A stretch of 22,670 nt of DNA from CAYUTA01 sp964447605 (GTDB lineage: Bacteria; Bacillota; Clostridia; Christensenellales; CAG-138): positions 1 to 22,670 of the forward strand of contig CAYUTA010000041.1 in the NCBI GenBank assembly GCA_964447605.1, given 5' to 3'. The notes beneath the pieces are model-generated. The model was not told where the DNA came from. It did no database searches and saw only the letters and a list, made by a program, of their open reading frames with translations. This document shows positions 16,147-22,503 of the stretch, in pieces (positions within the stretch are counted from its first letter, which is position 1; each line of letters opens with the position of its first letter). The position numbers were made by a program, and so were the translations under genes.

Positions 16147-16851
16147 ATGCTCAAGAATTTTACATTGAAACCCCCGTTTTTTGAGATCGGGCCCAAGTCC
16201 TATCTGGTGGGCGACGAAGTGCTGCAGCTTGCTTTGGCAGCGGACGCCGCTGCCAAAGAGTACGATGTAGACATTATTTTTACCACACCGGTGGTGGACA
16301 TCAGACGAGTTGCCCAGGCGACGGAGCGCATCTTTGTATTCGCCCCGCATATGGATCCGCTGCGTCCCGGCCGGGGGCTTGCGGACACGCTGCCCGAATC
16401 CCTGGTTGCGGCGGGCACCAAGGGCGTTATGCTCAACCATTGTGAAAAGCCGGTTGCCCTTTCCGTGCTGAACGAAACCATTCGCCGGGCGGATGAAGTG
16501 GGGCTGGCCACCATTGTCTGCACGGATACCGCGAAGGAATCGGAGGCGGTTGCCTGCCTTGCGCCGAACATCATCGTGGCAGAGCCCAGTGAGCTGATCG
16601 GAACGGGAAAAACCAGCAATATGGACTATGTCAAGGCGTCCATAGACGCGGTGAAACGCATCAATCCCAATATCTATGTGCTGCAGGGCGCCGGCATCAG
16701 CTGCGGGCAGGACGTGTACAATGTGATTCGCGCCGGCGCGGAAGCCACGGGGTCGTCAAGCGGCATCGTTAAGGCACCGAACCGGGCGGCCATGATTGAT
16801 GAGATGATCGGCGCAGTGCGCAGGGCTTGGGATGCACGGCACGCATCATAG
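16147..16851 (+). CDS. Triosephosphate isomerase-like protein of the archaeal/short type
   Basis: A 234-residue TIM-barrel protein, shorter than bacterial TpiA (about 250) and closer in motif layout to archaeal triosephosphate isomerases. Lys17 in FEIGPKSY, His98 in LNHCEKP and Glu146 in VAEPSELIGTG fit the catalytic Lys, His and Glu. The phosphate-gripping GAGISCGQDV (181-190) and TGSSSG (201-206) are present. GGCGG lies upstream of the ATG and a consensus promoter precedes it. It pairs with the YjbQ gene 33 bases downstream. Paralogues of this type are known in tetritol and branched-sugar pathways, where they isomerise tetrulose phosphates. Its role here may be that or ordinary triose handling. 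Confidence 0.88.
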   Translation: MLKNFTLKPPFFEIGPKSYLVGDEVLQLALAADAAAKEYDVDIIFTTPVVDIRRVAQATERIFVFAPHMDPLRPGRGLADTLPESLVAAGTKGVMLNHCEKPVALSVLNETIRRADEVGLATIVCTDTAKESEAVACLAPNIIVAEPSELIGTGKTSNMDYVKASIDAVKRINPNIYVLQGAGISCGQDVYNVIRAGAEATGSSSGIVKAPNRAAMIDEMIGAVRRAWDARHAS

Positions 16852-16884
16852 AAGAATAACCAATCGAGCAAAGGAGAAGCAGAA

Positions 16885-17505
16885 ATGGAGTTTATCGTCT
16901 TTCAGAAGGAACTGGAATTGCAGTCCAAGGGTTGGATTCCCACGTTTCACGACGTGACCAAGGAGGTTCTGGAGATTGTCGCAGCATCCGGCGTGAAAAA
17001 CGGAACCTGCTGCGTCGCGTCGCATCACACGACCTGCAGCGTTATGGTGCAGGAATGCTCCCATGACATCGATTCGTTTGATCTGGAATACCTGCAGCAT
17101 GACCTGCTGGACATTATGCGGAAAATGATTCCGGATTTTACCGAAGAACATCAGTACCGTCATCCGGGCCCGATTCACGCCCAGTACGGCCGCTATGTCA
17201 ACGAACCGGGCGATTTTACCAGCATGAACACCGACGGGCATCTGCGCAGCGTCTTCTTTGGCCGCAGCGAATGTCTGACCATTAAGGACGGCGTACTGGA
17301 CGCCGGCGAGTTTGCCCATGTCTATTTTATCGATTGGGATCATGTGCGTGCGCGGCATCGTCAGCTGAACATCACGATCATGGGCACGACGGACGATGTG
17401 GGCGACCGCAAATGGAACGGCGGCGAGGTGATCAACACAGGCCGCAAGTATCTGCCGGAGCAGAAGGAATACATGCCCCAGTTCGACCTGTATAAGGAGC
17501 GGTAA
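16885..17505 (+). CDS. YjbQ-family (UPF0047) protein, long form
   Basis: A 206-residue protein. The family core is seen as ASHHTTCSVMVQE (45-57) and TDGHLRSVFFGRSECLTIKDG (117-136) followed by LDAGEFAHVYFIDWD (138-152) and RHRQLNITIMG (157-167). Typical YjbQ proteins are about 140 residues; this one has an extra stretch of about 30 residues in the middle (PGPIHAQYGRYVNEPGDF) and a C-terminal tail of about 40 residues. The E. coli protein has weak thiamine-phosphate synthase activity in vitro and its natural role is debated. A GGAG site precedes the ATG. It is co-transcribed with the TIM-like gene, which suggests an enzymatic role in the sugar pathway rather than in thiamine synthesis. Confidence 0.85.
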   Translation: MEFIVFQKELELQSKGWIPTFHDVTKEVLEIVAASGVKNGTCCVASHHTTCSVMVQECSHDIDSFDLEYLQHDLLDIMRKMIPDFTEEHQYRHPGPIHAQYGRYVNEPGDFTSMNTDGHLRSVFFGRSECLTIKDGVLDAGEFAHVYFIDWDHVRARHRQLNITIMGTTDDVGDRKWNGGEVINTGRKYLPEQKEYMPQFDLYKER

Positions 17506-17573
17506 CCATAACGGCACTGGCAACGCGGCTTGCGTGATTTTAGAAACATATCTTAATTACAATCAGAAAAACA

Positions 17574-17614
17574 GGGGCGTGTGACTGTGAAAATTTTGTC
17601 ACACGCCCCCGTTT
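17574..17614. terminator. Bidirectional terminator after the YjbQ gene
   Basis: A perfect 12-bp stem, GGGGCGTGTGAC at 17574-17585 pairing with 17598-17609, with a 12-base loop, is flanked by A residues on the left and by CGTTTT on the right. It can serve the YjbQ operon on the + strand and the peptidase remnant on the - strand. Confidence 0.8.
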
Positions 17615-17637
17615 TCCCATGGACGCCTATTCGACGC

Positions 17638-19030
17638 TCATGGCCACGGTATATTCCCCGTTAAGGACATTTCGGCAATGGCCCCGTTTTTCATGGTGAA
17701 CAAAACGGGAGTCGGATAGTATTCGTCGCCCCGGGTATCGGAGACGGCAAGGATCAGGAAGTATTCGCCATCCGGCAGGGCGGCGTTGCGCACCACGCTG
17801 TCCGCGCCGAAGGAAAAGCTGTCGCCGTAGGTTTCGCCAATGGTTTCGTCCGCCAGATTCTCCGTCCGGTAGCAGGGCGCGATCCGGCTGCCGATTTCCA
17901 CCTGGACAAGGTTGCGTCCGAAGGTATCGGCGATTTCCTCCATCACCTGTACGCCCAGAATGGAAAACGTGTCGGTTTCCAGATCCCGCGCCAGCAGCAG
18001 ATAGGCGTTCTGCGTTCCATTGTATTGAATGGGGGAGCGGTAGCGGATGCAGGTGTCCGACTCATCGATCAGCTCCAGGGTCAGCAGATGACCGTCCAGC
18101 GTCGCCCAGGTGCCGTCAAATTTGGTTCGGAGTGTTCGGTATTCGTCCAGCTCAAGGCGGGCGTCCGCCCCATAGAAGATGGCTGTCTCGCTGTCCGCGT
18201 CATACCGGGCGATCTCCATGGTCACGTCCATCATCAGCGAGGCCACGTCGTTACTGATGGGCAGCTCCACCGTGTAATCCTCCAGGATCGAGGGCTCCAC
18301 CAGGGCAAGCGCTTTAAGGGGCGTGGTGTCCAGCGTGTCAAATGTGCCGTAGCCCTGCTGGGACGCATAGGCCTGCAGCTGCTCGTTGAGGCAGCCGGCG
18401 ACCTTGTAGTAATACAGCGCCTGAACATCGGGGTCTAAGCACACATCGTTGATGTATTCCAGGAAATAGAGCAGCCCGGTAAGGGAATCCACGTCCGTGG
18501 GAAAGTAGATGGAAAGGCCCTTGGAGCCCAGGGTATAGGAGGTTTCCCGATGGTACAGCACCGCGCTTTCCAGCGCGTTGAGCACGATGGCCGTCTGCTG
18601 GGGATAATCGGAGGACAGGTTCTCCATAAACGTGCCCAAATCGATGGTGTTGACCGCATTATAGCTGGAACTGGCATAGCGGATGGAGCTGCCGGCGGCC
18701 CGGCCCAGAGCGGCCAGCGGCCATGGCTCCAGCGCGGTATCCTGCAAAACGGCGGAGCACAGCGCGGCGTAGGCCTCATAGACCCTGTGGGCCTTGGCCA
18801 CGTCCACCACGGAGAAGGTGGCCACCTTCTCATACTGCAGCCACTCCAGATTGACGGAGAAATTGGCGCAGGATTCCACAAAGGAATCCGCAATGACCTT
18901 GCCCAGCTGCGCCCCGTTCATCTCGGGATGGGCGGCCAGCTCCCCCAACCAGCGGGCATAGGCCCAGCCGTCGCCGGGCTCCACCTCCTTGCTGGCGGTG
19001 AGATATCGGATGCAGTAAAGGGCCGAAACT
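17638..19030 (-). pseudogene. C-terminal remnant of a clostripain-family (C11) cysteine peptidase
   Basis: The open frame reads RYLTASKEVEPGDGWAYARWL at its start, then CANFSVNL, VATFSVVDVAKA, SKGLSIYFPT and a beta-rich C-terminal domain. In clostripain-like peptidases the stretch ASxExEPGxGWxY lies shortly after the catalytic Cys, so this fragment begins just behind the active site and lacks both catalytic His and Cys. The frame is open back only to about 19045, where an in-frame TGA occurs; a GTG at 18984 is the only usable start. At the 3' end the frame stops at 17638, but a neighbouring frame reads on as NGEYTVAMSVE, which hints at a further small deletion. I consider it inactive. Confidence 0.7.
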
Positions 19031-19142
19031 GCTCCTGTATGCGCGCTTTGGCTTCCTCAGCATCCTGTCGCGGTATGCCGACTGCTTTTCGTATGGACCG
19101 CTTTCCGGGAGGAGGAGCGGCTTTTTCTTTTACCTCTCGCAT
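18918..19142 (-). CDS. Short ORF with good start signal upstream of the peptidase remnant
   Basis: An ATG at 19140-19142 has GGAAAGGAG just upstream. The first 40 residues (MREVKEKAAPPPGKRSIRKA and on to ARIQEQFRPF) are charged and Pro/Ala-rich, not recognised. From about residue 50 the frame runs out of phase through the peptidase remnant and is not meaningful. It may be the original 5' end of the peptidase gene or of a neighbour, joined to the remnant by a deletion. Confidence 0.25.
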   Translation of the reverse strand: MREVKEKAAPPPGKRSIRKAVGIPRQDAEEAKARIQEQFRPFTASDISPPARRWSPATAGPMPAGWGSWPPIPR

Positions 19143-19159
19143 ATGCTCCTTTCCGCACG

Positions 19160-19190
19160 AAAAAAACGCGCCCCGATTTGGAGCGCGTTT
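19160..19190 (-). terminator. Intrinsic terminator of the HU gene
   Basis: On the - strand AAACGCGC (19183-19190) pairs with GCGCGTTT (19164-19171) over an 11-base loop and is followed by further T residues. It lies about 20 bases beyond the HU stop codon. Confidence 0.8.
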
Positions 19191-19211
19191 CGCGTGCGAT
19201 TTCTGCGGTTG

Positions 19212-19484
19212 TTAGTTTAGTGCGTCTTTGAATGCCTTACCGGCTTTGAACACGGGTGCTTTGCTTGCCGGGATCTGGATTTCAGCGCCGGTGGCCGGGT
19301 TATGACCGGTGCGGGCGGCGCGTTCCTTTGCCTCAAACCCGCCGAAGCCGACGAGCTGCACCTTGTCGCCGGATTTTACAGCGTCAATAATGCCAGTGAT
19401 GGCGGCGTTCAAGGCCGCCTCCGCGTCCTTCTTGCTCAATCCCGCTTTTTCTGCGATCAGGGCCGCAAGTTCGGTCTTATTCAT
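19212..19484 (-). CDS. hup: HU-family DNA-binding protein
   Basis: A 90-residue histone-like protein of standard length. MNKTELAALIAEKAGLSKKD, the turn VQLVGFGGFEAKERAARTG, the arm-tip Pro in HNPATG, and PVFKAGKAFKDALN at the end are all typical of HU. It binds and bends DNA without sequence specificity as a dimer and helps compact the nucleoid. AAGGAG lies 10 bases before the ATG; the gene has its own strong promoter and terminator and is a single-gene unit. Its upstream region is fused to remnants of a conjugative element, so insertion there has left the promoter intact. Confidence 0.97.
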   Translation of the reverse strand: MNKTELAALIAEKAGLSKKDAEAALNAAITGIIDAVKSGDKVQLVGFGGFEAKERAARTGHNPATGAEIQIPASKAPVFKAGKAFKDALN

Positions 19485-19516
19485 AATGGTGAATCTCCTT
19501 TTGTTTTTTCACTGGC

Positions 19517-19545
19517 ATTATACTGGAATTACCGCCATGTTTCAA
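19517..19545 (-). promoter_or_regulatory. Promoter of the HU gene
   Basis: On the - strand TTGAAA (19540-19545) and a perfect TATAAT (19517-19522) are separated by 17 bases, about 33 bases before the start codon. Confidence 0.75.
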
Positions 19546-19549
19546 GCCG

Positions 19550-19826
19550 TTAATTACCCCATGCCTCTTGCTCAGACGGCTTCGTTGACATCAATTTATA
19601 CAGTCCATCCTGCGGATAGTTGTCGAAGAACGGTACGATGGAACCGCCGCATTTTAACAGCCTGCGGCCTGAATCCACATTGGTGATGTATGACGCGGTT
19701 GAATATGGAGTCCAGCACCACCAGCATGCCTACGGGCAAAAGCTGCTTGCCAAGATCGCGGATGTCGTAACAGAGGATACGGCTGCCGGTGTCCACGTTG
19801 GTGGGTTTTGCAAATGTGTTCAAGCT
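19550..19826 (-). pseudogene. VirB4-like conjugation ATPase, two fragments joined by a deletion
   Basis: Two short homologous blocks lie in different frames. The first reads LNTFAKPTNVDTGSRILCYD then IRDLGKQLLPVGMLVVLDSI and FNRV, matching the central part of the VirB4/TraE-type ATPases of Tn1549-like conjugative elements. About 19695 the homology jumps to the C-terminal end in another frame: SYITNVDSGRRLLKCGGSIV then PFFDNYPQDGLYKLMSTKP and a TAA at 19550-19552. The Walker B region in between, well over a hundred residues, has been deleted, and the N-terminal half is absent. The family assignment is from memory of the conserved blocks. It shows that the HU gene borders a decayed conjugative element. 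Confidence 0.7.
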
Positions 19827-20007
19827 AGGTAAGTTGATCGTCAGGAAGGTCAAAGAAGCGGAGACAGTCATATGCACTGGCGACGCTGTGGATTTCCTCC
19901 GAATTGTCCAGGATATCGTCCACCGAATACGAACAGATCGTTATACGGAATTCGTCATATTCGGTGTCGAGGCGTTTCATGTATTCATTGTATGTTTCTT
20001 CGGTCAT
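19825..20007 (-). CDS. Small acidic protein of a mobile element, unrecognised
   Basis: A 60-residue ORF starting MTEETYNEYMKRLDTEYDEF, rich in Asp, Glu and Tyr, with an AAAGGAG site 6 bases before the ATG. It ends at a TAG exactly where the VirB4-like remnant begins, so its C-terminus may have been cut. Small acidic proteins of this kind are common in integrative conjugative elements. No function can be assigned. The repeats at 20026-20112 lie just upstream and may control it. Confidence 0.55.
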   Translation of the reverse strand: MTEETYNEYMKRLDTEYDEFRITICSYSVDDILDNSEEIHSVASAYDCLRFFDLPDDQLT

Positions 20008-20025
20008 GAGACTCCTTTCTGCACG

Positions 20026-20112
20026 ATGGGTATTGGGATACCCATAGGCGGTCGGTTGGTATGGGTATCCGGAGCACTATACGGGCGCGCTATGCGGATT
20101 GGGATACCCATA
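20026..20112. repeat. Array of 10-bp ATGGGTATCC repeats upstream of the small ORF
   Basis: The 10-mer ATGGGTATCC occurs exactly three times: at 20061-20070 on the + strand and at 20036-20045 and 20102-20111 on the - strand. A partial copy at 20026-20033 makes an 8-bp palindrome with the second copy (20026-20045). The two - strand copies are part of a 15-bp direct repeat (20032-20046 and 20098-20112). This looks like binding sites for one regulator or a replication/transfer initiator. Confidence 0.75.
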
Positions 20113-20113
20113 C

Positions 20114-20139
20114 AAAAACGGACTCCGAAATGGAGTCCG
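20114..20139 (-). terminator. Intrinsic terminator of the Fic gene
   Basis: On the - strand a perfect 8-bp stem (CGGACTCC pairing with GGAGTCCG, 20119-20126 and 20132-20139) with a 5-base loop is followed by five T residues. It lies 20 bases beyond the stop of the Fic gene. Confidence 0.85.
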
Positions 20140-20158
20140 CCTTATCAGGCAAATCAGT

Positions 20159-21016
20159 TTATCGCTCTATAGGTTTTTTCTTTCGGGGTGCGGGTTTCGC
20201 AGTGGGATGATTGCGCGCCGAGTCGGCTTTCACCGCTGGCACGATATCCTGTATCGGGAGCCCCAGCAAACGGCAGTAGTCTTTTTGCGTTTCTATAACG
20301 CATTCAGCAATCAGCGATATGAATGGGTCAACATCCGGTCGATTCTCTCGCTGAGAAATGCGGAGCGCATCAATGTACTCGCCACGTCGAACAGGCGGGA
20401 TGATAGCAATTCCGTATCCTGCCCGCAGTAGTACGAGGTTCATCAACAGCCGGGCTGTCCGGCCATTGCCGTCAATAAAGGGGTGCACGTCCACGAGCCG
20501 CTTATGGATGAGCGCCGCATATTCGATCGGATGTACAGTGCCGTACAGATTCTGCATGTAAGCGATTGCTTCGCGCATTTGGGAAGGAACGTTCTCGGGA
20601 GCTGGCGGCAGGTATTCCGTTCCGGTAATGAATACGCGCTCTGTGCGATACTTGCCCGCAGCATTCTCATCCACCAGAGAATAGATTAGTCGGTGCAATT
20701 CCAATATCTGCGCTTCCGTAATTGGGGCATCGCTATTTGCCAGCGTTCGCATGTACTCGTAAGCTTTTCCGTGTCCGGTTGCTTCGTAGTAATCCTTAAT
20801 CGGTTTTCCGCCAACGGTGAGACCGTCCTCGAGCAGAACCTTGGTTTCGCTGATCGTCAGCGTATTGCCTTCAATAGCGTTGCTGGAATAGGTCAGTCCG
20901 ATCTTGAAATAATCGCTTAGCTCCTTGGCTTCGCACGTACTGAGCGGACGAGCGGCGTCGATTCTATCTTTGTATCGGTCTGCCTTGGAAAACAGTCTGC
21001 TGATTTCGGATTCCAT
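20159..21016 (-). CDS. Fic-domain protein, probable AMP-transferase with N-terminal inhibitory helix
   Basis: A 285-residue Fic protein. The catalytic motif HPFIDGNGRTAR (178-189) is complete, with the His that activates the target hydroxyl and the GNGR that holds phosphates. At residues 44-51 SSNAIEGN matches the inhibitory (S/T)xxxE(G/N) motif, so it is a class II, self-inhibited Fic protein as in many bacterial chromosomes and mobile elements. The C-terminal tail is Lys/Arg/Pro-rich. I prefer the ATG at 21016; another ATG nine codons upstream (21043) lacks a ribosome binding site. It follows the methyltransferase gene after about 50 bases. The target protein is unknown; no antitoxin gene beside it is visible, which fits the built-in inhibition. 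Confidence 0.93.
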   Translation of the reverse strand: MESEISRLFSKADRYKDRIDAARPLSTCEAKELSDYFKIGLTYSSNAIEGNTLTISETKVLLEDGLTVGGKPIKDYYEATGHGKAYEYMRTLANSDAPITEAQILELHRLIYSLVDENAAGKYRTERVFITGTEYLPPAPENVPSQMREAIAYMQNLYGTVHPIEYAALIHKRLVDVHPFIDGNGRTARLLMNLVLLRAGYGIAIIPPVRRGEYIDALRISQRENRPDVDPFISLIAECVIETQKDYCRLLGLPIQDIVPAVKADSARNHPTAKPAPRKKKPIER

Positions 21017-21069
21017 GCGTTCACCGCCCTTTCCATTGATCATAGTATACCATATTGCAGCTCTAATGC

Positions 21070-21813
21070 CTATTGTAAATCGGACGAAGAGAGGACCTTT
21101 TTGATGCGTTCCACTGCCCGTTTTGCGTACTCGTTCGTGACCTCAAAGCCAACGGCGGAGTACCCTTCCAGCACAGCTGCGAGCACCGTAGTTCCGCTGC
21201 CAGCAAACGGATCCAGGATGCGACCGCCGGGTTCTGTGATCCGAACGATATCCCGCATGAGCTGCAAGGGCTTTTCAGTCAGGTGGATGCGGTTTTGCGG
21301 ATTGCCGTACTTGAACACGCCGGGCAGGCAGGGTACGGGTCGGGAGACCGGCATGTCACCGTTGCTGCCCCAAACGATGTATTCCGCCTGCTGCCGGAAC
21401 CGGCCTTTCTGGGGACGGGAGTTCCCCTTATCCCACACGGCGGTGCCGCGCCAAATCCAGCCCGCCCATTGGAGCGCGTCGCTGGCAGCGGGAAGCTGCC
21501 GCCAGTCGATGAACATACACACCGGCGCGCCGGGTTTGCAGATACGTCTTGCGTCGGCGAGCCATTCCGCTGCCCAGCGTGTCCAGCTCCGCTGGTCCTT
21601 ACTGTCGCCGTCGAAGGGCGGCGGCGCGTTATCGCCCATACTGCTGTATTTTTGCGCGGTGGATTTGTTCTTCTCGCTTTGTGTTCTGCCACCGGAGGCA
21701 TACGGTGGATCGGTGATGACAGCGTTAAAGCTGCCCGGCTCATATGAACCGAGCAGCTTCAGCGCGTCGCCGTGGATGATCTCCCACGGCTTGGGATTCA
21801 GGTTATCGTTCAT
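21070..21813 (-). CDS. Beta-class DNA methyltransferase (N4-cytosine or N6-adenine), no partner nuclease
   Basis: A 247-residue site-specific DNA methyltransferase. The catalytic motif IV TDPPY (34-38) comes before motif I DPFAGSGTT (201-209), an order typical of the beta class; TEKPLQLM (179-186) lies between. The DPPY form suits N6-adenine methylation. It starts at ATG 21811-21813 with AAGGAG about 13 bases upstream; the longer frame back to 21978 reads through the previous gene in the wrong frame. Its start overlaps the end of that small gene by 11 bases, as in intact mobile-element operons. No restriction endonuclease is nearby, so it is probably an orphan that protects the element or its host from restriction. 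Confidence 0.9.
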   Translation of the reverse strand: MNDNLNPKPWEIIHGDALKLLGSYEPGSFNAVITDPPYASGGRTQSEKNKSTAQKYSSMGDNAPPPFDGDSKDQRSWTRWAAEWLADARRICKPGAPVCMFIDWRQLPAASDALQWAGWIWRGTAVWDKGNSRPQKGRFRQQAEYIVWGSNGDMPVSRPVPCLPGVFKYGNPQNRIHLTEKPLQLMRDIVRITEPGGRILDPFAGSGTTVLAAVLEGYSAVGFEVTNEYAKRAVERIKKVLSSSDLQ

Positions 21814-22066
21814 GGTGCGACTTTTTCTCCTTGTGCTTGGTTTGGGCGGATGTACGCAATTGCGTGACAGGCGACAGTTCCGTTTCCACATATTCGCTGA
21901 TGATGCACAGCGCTTCGTCGTAGCTATGACAGGCGGTGACGCGATCGAACATTTCCTTGGCTTCTTCTGCCTAGCCATTCTGCTTTAAGAGCCGCGAGGC
22001 TCTGCCGAGAATACTGAAGACATTGCCGTCCTGTCCGGCAAGCTCCATTTGGGGGCGTTCGTTCAT
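21803..22066 (-). pseudogene. Small mobile-element protein interrupted by an in-frame amber codon
   Basis: From the ATG at 22064-22066, with AAGGAGG 10 bases upstream, the frame reads MNERPQMELAGQDGNVFSIL and continues to LLKQNG; codon 32 is TAG (21971-21973). Beyond it the same frame continues without further stops as AEEAKEMFDRVTACHSYDEA and CIISEYVETELSPV to a TAA at 21803-21805, 87 sense-plus-amber codons in all. It resembles, from memory, small proteins next to methyltransferase genes in Tn1549-like elements, where a Gln would be expected at that place. The change CAG to TAG by a single base is therefore the likely lesion. Suppression or recoding of TAG is possible but has no support elsewhere in the window. 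Confidence 0.65.
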
Positions 22067-22096
22067 ATGGACATTTCCTCCTTTGTTTTGGAATAG

Positions 22097-22126
22097 AAAA
22101 AAACCCGACCAGATGAGCTGATCGGG
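22097..22126 (-). terminator. Intrinsic terminator after the right-edge gene
   Basis: On the - strand CCCGATCAG (22118-22126) pairs with CTGGTCGGG (22104-22112), with one G-T pair, and is followed by seven T residues. It lies 90 bases beyond the stop of the ORF at 22216. Confidence 0.8.
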
Positions 22127-22215
22127 AACGATGGCAGTAAGTAGTGCCGCAATATCCAGTATTTATGGATAGATAGAAAGAAGTGCCTGCCTGGTTAGCT
22201 TTTTAGCAATGATTC
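22127..22215. other. Gap between the right-edge ORF and its terminator
   Basis: About 90 bases without a gene; nothing else recognised. Confidence 0.5.
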
Positions 22216-22503
22216 TCAGGCCTTATCAATCCAGCTATACTTCTCATTTTTGTACATATCGAGAAACTTGTTTTCTTCATCATAACGATGCCCTACTGAA
22301 TTGGAACGTATAAAGTCTCTTACAGCAATAACAATCTCCTTTGAGACATTGTTATCGACCATAGCCATCATCGCCAGAACGTATCCATCGTGCATGCCAG
22401 ATAGATAGCCCTCCTGACGAAAATTCGATATGAGAAGGTTATTTGGTAAGCCATTATAGCCATTTGGCACGAGACCTTCTTTAAACAAATATTCAGACCA
22501 CAT
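22216..22503 (-). CDS. Unrecognised AT-rich gene at the window edge, probably 5'-frameshifted
   Basis: The 95 residues from the ATG at 22501-22503 (MWSEYLFKEGLVPNGYNGL and on to KNEKYSWIDKA) resemble no family I can name. The same frame stays open upstream to 22629 and reads like protein (FDYLVCKVKDLPEAIKRLR and NNPETEQEITT), but has no start codon. Removing one base from the A4 run at 22612-22615 (T on the + strand) joins it to an upstream ATG at 22646-22648 or 22637-22639, giving a start MILDTHSSKAAIDVSFDYL. So the gene is probably longer, with a single-base frameshift, or uses the internal ATG, which has only a weak ribosome binding site. Its base composition is visibly richer in A+T than the rest. 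Confidence 0.5.
   Translation of the reverse strand: MWSEYLFKEGLVPNGYNGLPNNLLISNFRQEGYLSGMHDGYVLAMMAMVDNNVSKEIVIAVRDFIRSNSVGHRYDEENKFLDMYKNEKYSWIDKA

Noticed and set aside
16885..17505. Thiamine-phosphate synthase role for the YjbQ protein
   Set aside because: No thiamine gene or thiamine-pyrophosphate riboswitch is nearby; the context is sugar metabolism.
18550..19215. 221-codon + strand open frame over the peptidase remnant
   Set aside because: Gly/His/Gln-rich shadow composition and no similarity to any family. The - strand frame has clear peptidase homology.
20026..20112. CRISPR-like array
   Set aside because: The repeats are only 10-15 bases, in both orientations and with unequal spacing (24 and 42 bases between centres).
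21101..21988. 295-codon + strand frame opposite the methyltransferase
   Set aside because: The methyltransferase motifs DPPY and DPFAGSGT on the - strand settle the coding strand.
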